51,134 nucleotides of DNA from Eubacterium sp. (GCA_017539165.1 JAFYHN010000004.1:1-51134), one strand, 5' to 3'; positions 8,040 through 15,278 are shown, counted from the stretch's first letter. The notes: a model not told the origin generated them from the letters alone. Made by a program: numbers and translations.

Positions 8040-9005
8040 TTACCTCAAAGCCTGTCTAAGTTTGTATATTTCCTTATCATAATACTCAAGCATAGAATCA
8101 ATCTTAGATGAAACCATACTGTCATATTCCTGTACATTTTCAAGTATGTCGTAAATCTTCTGCAGCCGGTCGAGAATCAAAGTCTGTACAACCTGACCAT
8201 CTGTACTTAGAGAACCATGTTCATCCACGAAGTTCCAGTCTCCCGGCAACACATACATCGGAGAAACATCACTGTCAAAACCGATTGCTGTTTCAACAAC
8301 ATCATCATAGTAATCTTCAGTCTGTTCATACAGTTCCTGAGCAAGTGCATGATATGTATAGAACTCACCACCGGTTGTAAGGAAATGAATGGTTCTCAGG
8401 TCAAAGAACAGGGCTGACAGATACTGTGCAACTTCAGAAAGTGTATAGAACCGTTCACCACCATTCTGATAGAAACGGGAATTAATATGTCTTGATGAAT
8501 TCAGATATGCTTTATCTTTCACAAAGTCTGTCTGTTCATGCAGATTAATGTGGTATAAAATCTTATGAGATTTTTCATCAAAAACCATAACATCCATTAT
8601 TCCCATACCAGCGAACAATGCAGAAATGGCATAACCTGAATTTCTTAATTTATCTACAACTTCCTTAATCTCTTCAATATCATATTCAACATCTTTCTGA
8701 TATTCCTTACCAAATACACTATAAGGAATATCTAAAGATTTATCAGAATCAGGAGTATTATTTGCTGTTCTAATTTCAACTGTATAACGACCGGAAGTCA
8801 AAAATTTATCAAGTAAAACTTCCTTTCGTGAAGCTTTTACCATATCCCCGGCATAGACATTGTTTTCTTCAGTCTTTCCGGTAGGTTCAAGGGTAACATT
8901 GTAGAAATCACCCCGGCGTTTCTTGACGGTTCCTTTGCGTTCTACACCTTTAACTATTACATTATCGCCTTTCTCAAAGGTCGTACGGTTAATTATTCTT
9001 CTCAT
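8040..9005 (-). CDS. KOW-like domain plus Dps/ferritin-like domain protein
   Basis: 321 residues. Residues 10-45 (KGDNVIVKGVERKGTVKKRRG) resemble a KOW/SH3 barrel. Residues 185-245 match a Dps/ferritin-like helix pair (LRTIHFLTTGGEFYTYHALA followed by ELYEQTEDYYDDVVETAI), with the H...H/E...D pattern typical of a ferroxidase-type site. SSRHINS (170-176) lies exactly between the halves and is a variant of the SSRxIKS peptide. If cut there, a free ferritin-like domain results. Dps proteins bind DNA and store iron; the role in the phage is inferred at best. Confidence 0.68.
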   Translation of the reverse strand: MRRIINRTTFEKGDNVIVKGVERKGTVKKRRGDFYNVTLEPTGKTEENNVYAGDMVKASRKEVLLDKFLTSGRYTVEIRTANNTPDSDKSLDIPYSVFGKEYQKDVEYDIEEIKEVVDKLRNSGYAISALFAGMGIMDVMVFDEKSHKILYHINLHEQTDFVKDKAYLNSSRHINSRFYQNGGERFYTLSEVAQYLSALFFDLRTIHFLTTGGEFYTYHALAQELYEQTEDYYDDVVETAIGFDSDVSPMYVLPGDWNFVDEHGSLSTDGQVVQTLILDRLQKIYDILENVQEYDSMVSSKIDSMLEYYDKEIYKLRQALR

Positions 9006-9020
9006 AATTAAATATATAAA

Positions 9021-9278
9021 TCAATGCTTATTATAGTGTCTTGGTGCGTTCCTATCGTTGATTACTTTTTCAGCCAGAGAATAATGACCTAAAAGATTAT
9101 CACACCATTCGCTTTGCAGGAACACTTCAGCATCCCTAGCCCATCTGGCATCTTCCTTAAAGCATTTATATTTCTTTCCTGACATTTTGTTCTTCAGGTC
9201 TTTCTCAATATCTTTATGTGCTTGGTCTATGATTGCACCACAAAGGGAAGCATAGGCAAAATAAACACCCTCGGTCAT
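9021..9278 (-). CDS. Small unknown protein
   Basis: 85 residues starting at an ATG that overlaps the previous stop (TTTATGA) behind GGGAGAG. Helical and charged, with three cysteines but no metal-site spacing. No family recognised. Confidence 0.65.
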   Translation of the reverse strand: MTEGVYFAYASLCGAIIDQAHKDIEKDLKNKMSGKKYKCFKEDARWARDAEVFLQSEWCDNLLGHYSLAEKVINDRNAPRHYNKH

Positions 9279-9595
9279 AAAGTACTCTCCCATTCCTTTA
9301 TGAGTGCATACATCTTCATGTTGAGGGTTCTGTGTTCATCATCATCAAGACTGACATTGATGGTGCTGTCATTTCCATCAAGGACCAGTTCCAGTTCAGC
9401 ATCCGGGATTTTAAGTTTGATATATTCACAGACTTTGTAACAGACATATTCATACCAGCAGCTGAATGTATAACCGTCAATTTCTACAGGTTCTTTTCTG
9501 TCAAGTTTTCTTGCTTCAAGACACCCTCTGGAATTCTTTTTATAGGCAGGATAAGCCAGTTCAATCAGCCTTGTTATCATGTCTTCGGTTGTCAA
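9275..9595 (-). CDS. Small unknown protein, probable TTG start
   Basis: 106 residues if started at the TTG eight bases after TTGGAG (LTTEDMITRL); an ATG five codons in is the alternative. Overlaps the previous gene by 35 bases. The C-terminal half (ELELVLDGNDSTINVSLDD) looks like beta strands. No known family. Confidence 0.6.
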   Translation of the reverse strand: MTTEDMITRLIELAYPAYKKNSRGCLEARKLDRKEPVEIDGYTFSCWYEYVCYKVCEYIKLKIPDAELELVLDGNDSTINVSLDDDEHRTLNMKMYALIKEWESTL

Positions 9596-9749
9596 TTTCT
9601 TTCTCCAAGGAATCAAGATACTTTATGGCTTTCCTGCAATTATCATGCCATTCTTCTTTGTCTAAAGCATAATCATCTGCAAAACCGGTACGCATAAAGT
9701 TGAGCTGCTTTTTAATCCACCCTACTGTTTCCCGTTCTTCAAGTGTCAT
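9561..9749 (-). CDS. Small helical protein, unknown
   Basis: 62 residues from the ATG behind AGGAGTTGATT. Charged, helical (LEERETVGWIKKQLNF; AIKYLDSLEKEID). A TTCTATTATTAAAATA motif abuts its ribosome site, so it may begin a transcript facing away from the small plus-strand gene at 9824. Confidence 0.65.
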   Translation of the reverse strand: MTLEERETVGWIKKQLNFMRTGFADDYALDKEEWHDNCRKAIKYLDSLEKEIDNRRHDNKAD

Positions 9750-9759
9750 AATCAACTCC

Positions 9760-9775
9760 TATTTTAATAATAGAA
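9760..9775 (-). promoter_or_regulatory. Junction/promoter motif TTCTATTATTAAAATA
   Basis: Recurring motif directly followed by the AGGAG of the gene starting at 9749, in a short divergent intergenic region. Confidence 0.5.
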
Positions 9776-9823
9776 AGTGGAACAAACTGTCATAAAAAGT
9801 ATATAATTAAACAGAGGTGTCTT

Positions 9824-9934
9824 ATGGAAGATGATTACAATTATGATAATGTCTGGATTGACATTGAAGAATCAATTGAGAATGTAATGAAAAACGGACA
9901 AGACCTGAGTACTCTTACTGAAGGTCAAGAATAA
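9824..9934 (+). CDS. Tiny acidic ORF (36 aa)
   Basis: MEDDYNYDNVWIDIEESIEN... to TAA; CAGAGG lies seven bases before the ATG, with TATATAAT about 15 bases further upstream. Very acidic. Its 3' end overlaps the end of the o-spanin gene on the other strand by 20 bases. Real but unproven. Confidence 0.4.
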   Translation: MEDDYNYDNVWIDIEESIENVMKNGQDLSTLTEGQE

Positions 9935-10181
9935 ATTCAGTTGTTTCTGCCCACCATTCCCATTCATCAATATCTGATTCATACAGGGAAAGGACATAGG
10001 CATACTTCTGATAAAGTTCCAGTTCAGTTTCTTCACCGCTTAGTTTTGGAAGTTCGTGTCTTACCGGTTTTGGTGGAAGTTTTACTGTCTTTTCCTGTTT
10101 CTTTGGACTTATGCAGCTTGTCATTATTGCGGTCAGCAATACCATTAGCAATAGCAATGAGTTCTTCTTTGGTTTTCGCAT
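9915..10181 (-). CDS. o-spanin-like outer-membrane lipoprotein
   Basis: 88 residues. Basic N-terminus, hydrophobic run LLLLMVLLTAIM, then TSC lipobox with Cys near residue 23, followed by a proline-rich linker (KLPPKPVRHELP). This is the usual layout of Rz1-type spanin lipoproteins, anchored in the outer membrane and spanning the periplasm to meet the i-spanin. It starts inside the 3' end of the i-spanin gene (about 150-base overlap, other frame), the classic nested arrangement. Start behind AGAGGAG. Confidence 0.78.
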   Translation of the reverse strand: MRKPKKNSLLLLMVLLTAIMTSCISPKKQEKTVKLPPKPVRHELPKLSGEETELELYQKYAYVLSLYESDIDEWEWWAETTEFILDLQ

Positions 10182-10401
10182 TATTTATCTCCTCTACGGT
10201 TTTTGTTCTTTCTTCCTTGATTTCATTCACCTTTTCTTCATGCTTTACAAGAGTTTCTGCATTCTCAACAGCTTTGTCTGCTTTTTCTTCAAACTCCTTG
10301 ATTTCTTTTTTAGCCTTTATATTTTCCTTGGCGATAATGACAACAACCAAAACCAAGATAGCTATTATGCAGATTCCGATTACCGTTCCAGTCATGTTCA
10401 T
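10033..10401 (-). CDS. i-spanin-like inner-membrane protein
   Basis: 122 residues from ATG behind GGGAGAATA. N-terminal membrane segment (VIGICIIAILVLVVVIIA, residues 6-23), then a long charged coiled coil (KKEIKEFEEKADKAVENAE...) and a basic Ser/Thr/Lys tail. Together with the nested lipoprotein it forms the Rz/Rz1-type complex that fuses inner and outer membranes at lysis. Implies a diderm host. Confidence 0.78.
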   Translation of the reverse strand: MNMTGTVIGICIIAILVLVVVIIAKENIKAKKEIKEFEEKADKAVENAETLVKHEEKVNEIKEERTKTVEEINNAKTKEELIAIANGIADRNNDKLHKSKETGKDSKTSTKTGKTRTSKTKR

Positions 10402-10402
10402 A

Positions 10403-10669
10403 TTATTCTCCCTCTTTTGCAGCAATCTTCTCAAACAGTTTCTTGAAAGCCTTAAAGATAGTGTCATAGAATACTACAGCACCTGATACTCCAACAATGC
10501 ACTGAAGAATTATCTCAGGACAAAATACACTGATTGCACTCATTCCGGCACCAACAAGAATGGTGACCAAGCTCCAGACTTTCTTACCACCCTTACCAAC
10601 AAAATTCTTGATAAGTTCCGTAACACCTACAGTAGCAAGTGAAACTTCTGCCATTTTTCCAAAATCCAT
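10403..10669 (-). CDS. Holin-like membrane protein
   Basis: 88 residues behind AAGGAGAATTAAAACT. Two hydrophobic segments (VWSLVTILVGAGMSAISVFC; IILQCIVGVSGAVVFYDTIF) and a charged C-terminus (FKKLFEKIAAKEGE), as in small class II holins. It lies between endolysin and spanins. Would make the inner-membrane lesion that releases or triggers lysis. Confidence 0.72.
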   Translation of the reverse strand: MDFGKMAEVSLATVGVTELIKNFVGKGGKKVWSLVTILVGAGMSAISVFCPEIILQCIVGVSGAVVFYDTIFKAFKKLFEKIAAKEGE

Positions 10670-10673
10670 AGTT

Positions 10674-10868
10674 TTAATTCTCCTTGGTTTCTACACCGAT
10701 TTCTATTTTATTACCCAGCTTCAGATGTACATTCTTGAATGTTTTCCTGATAATATAAGCGACAAATGCGATAAGTACACAGGCACCTATAACAACAGCA
10801 CCCATAAAAACAATATCACCAGCTGTAAAATCTTCATATTCCGTTTCTACTTCTTCATACTCTTCCAT
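10674..10868 (-). CDS. Small single-pass membrane protein of the lysis cassette
   Basis: 64 residues. Acidic N-terminus (MEEYEEVETEYEDF), one membrane segment (IVFMGAVVIGACVLIAFVAYII), then a basic cytoplasmic tail. Located between endolysin and holin with a one-base overlap to the endolysin stop. Could be an antiholin or second holin; the sequence does not decide. Confidence 0.65.
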   Translation of the reverse strand: MEEYEEVETEYEDFTAGDIVFMGAVVIGACVLIAFVAYIIRKTFKNVHLKLGNKIEIGVETKEN

Positions 10869-11290
10869 TATTTTTTCCTCAGAACTCCAAGCAGATTCTT
10901 CTTGCTTCTTACATTGACTTTGGCACCATCTTTTTTGATACCATCCTGTTCAAATACAACAATGGAATCTTTGCCGAGAAGTCCGATACATATGGCAACA
11001 TGACCATACTGATTCTTGTCGGTCTTATCCCATATTACGGTATCGCCGGCTTTAGGTGATTTGGTTTTGATTCTGGTAAAATATTTCTTTTCAACAGGCA
11101 TCTTGTCATAGTCAAGAAACAAGTCTTTAGCACCACCGGATGTTGCACAAGGACCGGTATGTTCTTTAATGCCATACAAATCAACACAAGCCTGTCTGAA
11201 AATATCTACGCATTGAGGACCGAACGCCTTGTCATAATCTACCGGTGTGCCATTGTATTTATTTACGAATTCTTCCAGTGTCATTGCCAT
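10868..11290 (-). CDS. CHAP-domain endolysin
   Basis: 140 residues; start ATG behind GGGAGCTTGATT. CHAP (NlpC/P60-like cysteine peptidase/amidase) features: GPQCVDIFRQACVDLYG with the catalytic Cys near residue 26, GDTVIWD, and YGHVAICIG with the catalytic His near residue 96. No cell-wall-binding domain and no signal peptide, so export would depend on the holin. Cuts peptidoglycan cross-links or the amide bond. Confidence 0.82.
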   Translation of the reverse strand: MAMTLEEFVNKYNGTPVDYDKAFGPQCVDIFRQACVDLYGIKEHTGPCATSGGAKDLFLDYDKMPVEKKYFTRIKTKSPKAGDTVIWDKTDKNQYGHVAICIGLLGKDSIVVFEQDGIKKDGAKVNVRSKKNLLGVLRKK

Positions 11291-11292
11291 AA

Positions 11293-11814
11293 TCAAGCTC
11301 CCGTAACACTAATATCAGAATAAAGTTTCTTTGTATTTACAAGCTGTTCGATAAGTTCATAAGTCCACTTGCAGACCCTTTCCTTAAATTCAGGTGTCTT
11401 GAAATCATCATTGATAGGCATTGAATAAATCAGATTCAATATACAGTTCTGCTTGTCTTCAATGTAAAGCTGATTTACGGTAATGTGATTGAACATAATC
11501 CATTTGATTACTTCATCATAAATCTTTTCAAGGATATATTTTACCAGATATTCCTTATAGTTCTTGTCAGCAGGAATCTTTCCCTCAATACTCATGACGA
11601 AAGAATGAGCCTTTTCTATCTGACGCCTGATAAGTTCCCGTTCAGTAACATTATTCTTACCGATGTTTATGTGTTTGGTCTGGATTGTGAGAAGTCCGGC
11701 TTTGCCTAATTTAATTGCCATAAAGATAATAACCAGAACAAGAAGTCCGATTATTATGGCGAGCCATACTCCGTTCGCTGATGTGAAAATCGATTTTGTA
11801 GTTTCTGCCCACAT
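11293..11814 (-). CDS. Membrane-anchored protein of the lysis region
   Basis: 173 residues. One N-terminal membrane segment (GVWLAIIIGLLVLVIIFMAI) followed by a helical, charged soluble domain. Its stop overlaps the endolysin start region. No known family; position suggests a role in lysis timing or envelope interaction. Confidence 0.65.
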   Translation of the reverse strand: MWAETTKSIFTSANGVWLAIIIGLLVLVIIFMAIKLGKAGLLTIQTKHINIGKNNVTERELIRRQIEKAHSFVMSIEGKIPADKNYKEYLVKYILEKIYDEVIKWIMFNHITVNQLYIEDKQNCILNLIYSMPINDDFKTPEFKERVCKWTYELIEQLVNTKKLYSDISVTGA

Positions 11815-11846
11815 TTTATTTACCCCTATAGAACATATATAATGTT

Positions 11847-12380
11847 CTAAAAGGGTTTGTCTATAAGTTCAAGTTCCTTTTCAGTAAGTTCATCATAGTC
11901 AAGATGATAGAATACTCCAAATCCATTTACACTCCTAAACTCAGCTGCAGCACTCTTACTTATTATGAAAATACCATCCCTTTCAAGAGAAGCTTTCCTC
12001 AGTCTGTTCCTGAATAATTCTTCATTCCCATGTGAATACTCACACCATCTGTCAATATGTTCCTGTCTTACAACACCAAAATCTTTCATATGGTCTCTGA
12101 CAAGCATATAAACCCCGGAATGTTCAAATGGTTCTCCCCATTCTTCTTTCTCAGGAACAACTCCGATGATTTTCTTAGATTTCAGTTCCCTTTCAAAAGC
12201 ATAGACATCAGCATATTCTTCAGGGTCTATGTTGAGTATCAGGTCTTTACCCTTGTTGTAATCCACGACCAGAATACCGGTATCTTCATCCAAGCCGAAA
12301 CATCTAATCATGAATCTGGCACCATGCTTACCATTGGTCTTTTCATAAACATCATTCTTGAAACATTGCCATTGCGTCAT
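11847..12380 (-). CDS. Unknown protein
   Basis: 177 residues; TAGGAG upstream of the ATG. Mixed alpha/beta look, with a C-terminal helical part resembling a DNA-binding or small repeat domain (HIDRWCEYSHGNEELFRNRLRKA). Not recognised. Confidence 0.65.
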   Translation of the reverse strand: MTQWQCFKNDVYEKTNGKHGARFMIRCFGLDEDTGILVVDYNKGKDLILNIDPEEYADVYAFERELKSKKIIGVVPEKEEWGEPFEHSGVYMLVRDHMKDFGVVRQEHIDRWCEYSHGNEELFRNRLRKASLERDGIFIISKSAAAEFRSVNGFGVFYHLDYDELTEKELELIDKPF

Positions 12381-12391
12381 ATCTGTTTCTC

Positions 12392-12547
12392 CTAAAATAA
12401 CGGAAGGTTCTTCGGTTTATCTTCAGGTTTCTTCTCAGCCGGTTTCTCCTGAACAACTTCATCATCAGGAATCTCATGGTCTCCTTCAGACAGAGTGTCA
12501 GGAGTAGGCTGAAAGATTTCAAATCCATACTTGTCTACCCACATCAT
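12392..12547 (-). CDS. Small proline/acid-rich protein
   Basis: 51 residues (MMWVDKYGFEIFQPTPDTL...). GTGGAGG precedes two consecutive ATGs, and the start overlaps the previous stop by four bases. The second half is low complexity (EKPAEKKPEDKPKNLPLF). Unknown. Confidence 0.6.
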   Translation of the reverse strand: MMWVDKYGFEIFQPTPDTLSEGDHEIPDDEVVQEKPAEKKPEDKPKNLPLF

Positions 12548-12696
12548 GCATCCTCCACGCTGAGTATCTCATATTCACAGTCTACACCAAGACCATAAAT
12601 TTTAATACATTCTTCAACTGAAGAAACCACGCACCATTGGGTTCTCCATTCACCTTTAGTGAATTTATCCTTGTACCTGAAAGTAATCTTTTTCAT
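12544..12696 (-). CDS. Small basic protein
   Basis: 50 residues (MKKITFRYKDKFTKGEW...). GGGAGAG upstream and ATGA overlap with the preceding gene support the start. Looks like a small beta-rich domain; no family recognised. Confidence 0.6.
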   Translation of the reverse strand: MKKITFRYKDKFTKGEWRTQWCVVSSVEECIKIYGLGVDCEYEILSVEDA

Positions 12697-13064
12697 AAAC
12701 TTTCTCTCCCATAAACCATAAGTTCTATATTCTGTCTGCTTGAATTGTTATCAACAATATCCGTAAACCATCTGCCACCAAGACCGAATCTTGCGACGGA
12801 TGTTTCTGCTATATTCTTTAATGAACTGAGCCGGATTACAAGGAAGTTCAGGTCATCTGCATAACGGTTGCTGCCAGTCAGACAGTAATAATCATTCATC
12901 AGTTTTCCTGTGAAAGTATAGTAATCCCGGTTTTTAAGCCCGCCATGTTCATCAAGGAAATCCAGATATAAAGGAATCTCATCCTTGATAACTCCCGTAA
13001 AGGTCAAAGACCAGTCTTCATAAAACTCATCAAGGGTATGCATTTCAGTAACTACCGTTTCCAT
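12693..13064 (-). CDS. Unknown protein
   Basis: 123 residues behind AGGAGGCATAGT. C-terminal half (SSLKNIAETSVARFGLGGRW) is more conserved-looking than the acidic N-terminus. Unknown. Confidence 0.65.
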   Translation of the reverse strand: METVVTEMHTLDEFYEDWSLTFTGVIKDEIPLYLDFLDEHGGLKNRDYYTFTGKLMNDYYCLTGSNRYADDLNFLVIRLSSLKNIAETSVARFGLGGRWFTDIVDNNSSRQNIELMVYGRESL

Positions 13065-13065
13065 A

Positions 13066-13329
13066 CTATGCCTCCTGAAAATACCTGTGATATTTCTTAG
13101 GTATCATGCTGACATTCAGTTCAGGAGAAGTTCCCTGAAAGAAAACCTTTATCATGGTTGATGTGTATGGACAGTTCTCAGTATTAAAATACTTGAGAGC
13201 CATGTCTTCAGCAACGGCTGTACAGCTCGCATTTTTAATCTGAATGTACTCACCCGTTCCGAGATTAAGGGCTATATTGTAATAGTCCTTGCCATTCTCA
13301 GCCTTGTAGCTGCCTGTAAGTATTTCCAT
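13066..13329 (-). CDS. Unknown small protein, first gene after a strong promoter
   Basis: 87 residues behind AAGGAGCAATT. Small mixed fold (YYNIALNLGTGEYIQIKNAS). It is the first gene downstream of a TTGACA/TATAAT promoter at 13357-13384 and so probably leads an early operon. Confidence 0.7.
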   Translation of the reverse strand: MEILTGSYKAENGKDYYNIALNLGTGEYIQIKNASCTAVAEDMALKYFNTENCPYTSTMIKVFFQGTSPELNVSMIPKKYHRYFQEA

Positions 13330-13356
13330 AATTGCTCCTTGGTTTTTGATAAGACT

Positions 13357-13384
13357 ATTATAACAGATAGTAAAAGAATGTCAA
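13357..13384 (-). promoter_or_regulatory. Sigma70-type phage promoter
   Basis: TTGACA, 16-base spacer containing TTTTACTATCTGT, TATAAT. Precedes the gene at 13329. Confidence 0.85.
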
Positions 13385-13401
13385 CAGAAATTTTTCAGGA
13401 T

Positions 13402-13614
13402 TTACCTTGAATTTTTTCTGATTCTGTCATCCCTGAGTTTCTTGATTTCTTCATAGCTTACACCCTGTTCTTCCAGAAGGTCGGAGAAAGAAACCTTGCC
13501 GGGTTTATCAATCTCAATAACATTGTCATATTCAAGCGGCTTAGGGTCAGGGTATCTGTTTCCGAACTTACCCATGCCACTTGTTTTCTTTACGGTTAAA
13601 TCATCATATATCAT
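13402..13614 (-). CDS. Small unknown protein
   Basis: 70 residues behind AGAGG. Basic N-terminus, acidic middle, helical C-terminus (EEIKKLRDDRIRKNSR). It is the last gene before a divergent region and is separated from the downstream promoter by 17 bases. Confidence 0.65.
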   Translation of the reverse strand: MIYDDLTVKKTSGMGKFGNRYPDPKPLEYDNVIEIDKPGKVSFSDLLEEQGVSYEEIKKLRDDRIRKNSR

Positions 13615-13740
13615 ATTATACCTCTTAATAGATATGTAATTCTTATTTAATGTTAGATTTAACTGAATTCCGGTACTATAAGACCTATATAATTCATATT
13701 AGGGGTTTACACTTCAGACAGTTTTTTATGCAGGACAACT

Positions 13741-13756
13741 TTCTAATATTAAAACA
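13741..13756 (+). promoter_or_regulatory. Junction/promoter motif in plus orientation
   Basis: TTCTAATATTAAAACA followed by TAGGAG. A plus-strand copy in front of the only plus-strand operon, showing that the motif follows transcription direction. The rest of the 13615-13773 gap shows only A+T-rich sequence. Confidence 0.55.
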
Positions 13757-13773
13757 TAGGAGAAAAAACTATA

Positions 13774-13950
13774 GTGGAACTCGGAACTATCACGATTATT
13801 GAAGAACCTGAAACGGGAATGAGATACATGATTCATCTCAACAAACCTGACATAAAGGTTCTTAAACAGGTAAAAGCACATGACAGTTATAAATCATTGC
13901 CACCGGGAAAGTATGTCATAAAGGAGGATTTTACATATGAACGGAAATAA
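13774..13950 (+). CDS. Small protein with GTG start, first of the plus-strand cluster
   Basis: 58 residues starting GTG-GAA-CTC behind TAGGAGAAAAAACTATA, ending ...YERK. Small beta-type sequence (GTITIIEEPETGMRYMIHL). Overlaps the next gene's start by 14 bases. Unknown. Confidence 0.55.
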   Translation: MELGTITIIEEPETGMRYMIHLNKPDIKVLKQVKAHDSYKSLPPGKYVIKEDFTYERK

Positions 13951-14209
13951 AGAACCTGAAAAAGAAGAACCTAAAAACTTCGTATGTATCTGGACTGAAA
14001 AGGAAAATGGTAAGGGAGATGTGTATATCCCGGCTTGTCTGGGTAAGTCCAGTAATGGAGTAAATGTATTCAAATACTGTAAGAAACACAAGATAACCCT
14101 GATTAGCATTTTCAGAAGCTGTCCGTTCTGTGGTCATAATGTAGTGGTAAATGCACTCAAATTAAAGGGAGATGAAGATGGAAGAACTGATGGAAAAACT
14201 GAGAAGTGA
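13937..14209 (+). CDS. Small zinc-ribbon-like protein
   Basis: 90 residues behind AAGGAGGATTTTACAT. Cysteines CPFCGH near residue 68 and further ones upstream (VCIW, ACLG, YCKKH) could form a zinc ribbon. Basic; may bind nucleic acid. Family not recognised. Confidence 0.65.
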   Translation: MNGNKEPEKEEPKNFVCIWTEKENGKGDVYIPACLGKSSNGVNVFKYCKKHKITLISIFRSCPFCGHNVVVNALKLKGDEDGRTDGKTEK

Positions 14210-14426
14210 TTTCAAAGGCATGGCTCAGATAAGGCAGGTCGGTGACAGCCGGATTGAGCTTGATGTCAGCACTTCAGTACCAAGGGAAGAATGGTATGAA
14301 AAAATGAAGGATTATACTCCAACTGACCATATCATATCCAACTCTTGGACTTACAATGGAATCAGAATCGTGCTGTTCGGCGGCATGGTAAAAAATGAAA
14401 AGAAGAAATTCAACTTCACATATTAG
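14178..14426 (+). CDS. Small unknown protein
   Basis: 82 residues from the third codon of the open frame, six bases behind GGGAG. Mixed alpha/beta, with no known motif. Overlaps the previous gene by 32 bases. Confidence 0.6.
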   Translation: MEELMEKLRSDFKGMAQIRQVGDSRIELDVSTSVPREEWYEKMKDYTPTDHIISNSWTYNGIRIVLFGGMVKNEKKKFNFTY

Positions 14427-14429
14427 TCT

Positions 14430-14528
14430 ATGAAAATGTTTCTGCTGGGTATGGTCGTGGGATTCGTGATAGCGGTTCCCATTACCATAATCGCATTAAA
14501 AATAATGTTCAGGAATCTCGACGAATGA
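14430..14528 (+). CDS. Tiny membrane protein (32 aa)
   Basis: MKMFLLGMVVGFVIAV... is almost entirely one membrane helix with a short polar tail (FRNLDE). No clear ribosome site; likely translated by coupling from the gene stopping three bases upstream. Confidence 0.5.
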   Translation: MKMFLLGMVVGFVIAVPITIIALKIMFRNLDE

Positions 14529-14617
14529 TAGCTGTAGGAATAATAACATTTGCTGCCGGTACTATAATCGGCATTAATATCGGTGTTTACATGCAGAAGA
14601 AAATGAGGGGCATGTAA
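14525..14617 (+). CDS. Tiny membrane protein (30 aa)
   Basis: MIAVGIITFAAGTIIGIN... then VYMQKKMRGM: one membrane helix with a basic tail. Its ATG overlaps the previous stop (ATGA) and its stop overlaps the next start (TAATG), a tightly coupled pair of mini membrane proteins. Confidence 0.5.
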   Translation: MIAVGIITFAAGTIIGINIGVYMQKKMRGM

Positions 14618-14853
14618 TGAAAAGAACTCTTATGTATGCACATATGGTAAGGGATAACCTTATATTCTCAGGCTGTTCCCTAATCAGCCAGAATATATTC
14701 GGTAAGGACTTAATCCTTAAATTCAATAAAGGTACAATGCTCAACAAAGACATTGAAGACTTCATGTCAAAGATAAACTGTAATTACAGGCTTGAGATTG
14801 GAAAAGATACCTTTACAGTACTCTTAATATCCCCTGATTCGCACGAGGATTGA
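14617..14853 (+). CDS. Small unknown protein, last of the plus-strand cluster
   Basis: 78 residues behind GAGGGG. Beta-rich with one short helix; no family recognised. Followed after about 55 bases by a strong terminator. Confidence 0.6.
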   Translation: MKRTLMYAHMVRDNLIFSGCSLISQNIFGKDLILKFNKGTMLNKDIEDFMSKINCNYRLEIGKDTFTVLLISPDSHED

Positions 14854-14908
14854 TTCTGACGCACTTTTAACAGTCAGGTTGATAAATTACTCCAAAATCA
14901 TCATAAAG

Positions 14909-14950
14909 CCCCTCAGAATGAAGATATTGAAGTCTGAGGGGTTATTTTTT
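14909..14950 (+). terminator. Rho-independent terminator
   Basis: CCCCTCAGA pairs with TCTGAGGGG (9 bp), followed by TTATTTTTT. Ends the plus-strand cluster and abuts the end of the opposing minus-strand gene. Confidence 0.85.
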
Positions 14951-15163
14951 ATCTCCGGTATCATAGTTTACATAGAGCTTGTGTCCATACTGACATCTGT
15001 AGATACAATAGTCAGGGTCTGGTCTGCCGGAATACTCATCTGCAAAACTTCTGTTGGCAATGGCATGAACCCCGGCTTTCCTGCACTTATAACATTTAAT
15101 GCTGTATGGGGTTGATGATGAGAGGATTAACATTCCGAGCAATATCAGGATTATCTTTTTCAT
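14942..15163 (-). CDS. Small exported protein with paired cysteines
   Basis: 73 residues behind AAGGAGATTTACTT. Signal peptide (MKKIILILLGMLILSSSTP), then CYKC, CIYRC: a small four-cysteine domain, either disulphide-bonded in the periplasm or a zinc ribbon. Unknown function. Confidence 0.65.
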   Translation of the reverse strand: MKKIILILLGMLILSSSTPYSIKCYKCRKAGVHAIANRSFADEYSGRPDPDYCIYRCQYGHKLYVNYDTGDKK

Positions 15164-15196
15164 AAGTAAATCTCCTTATGAAATTATATAAAAAGA

Positions 15197-15271
15197 AAGG
15201 GCACCATCAGAAAGTGGAGGTCTGCGGGTGGGAGGGAAAGCAGACCACCGGGGGATTCCGATAGTACCCTT
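15197..15271 (-). ncRNA. Structured RNA element in the leader of the exported-protein gene
   Basis: On the minus strand AAGGGTACTATC pairs with GATGGTGCCCTT (12 bp with two G-U pairs), enclosing a 7-bp hairpin GGTCTGC/GCAGACC with a C-rich loop. A T-rich stretch (TTTCTTTTTATATAA) follows. It lies between a stop at 15279 and the start at 15163. It could be a terminator/attenuator or a leader control element. The 11-mer GGTACTATCGG is shared with the RNA at 27771-28005. Confidence 0.5.
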
Positions 15272-15278
15272 GGTTAAA

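Noticed and set aside
9941-10486. 181-codon open frame on the plus strand
   Set aside because: It mirrors the spanin genes; hydrophobic runs come from antisense of charged coiled-coil codons, and it has no ribosome site.
12693-13064. Overlapping downstream gene starts as evidence of frameshifting
   Set aside because: The overlaps are ordinary four-base ATGA couplings with own ribosome sites and unrelated products.
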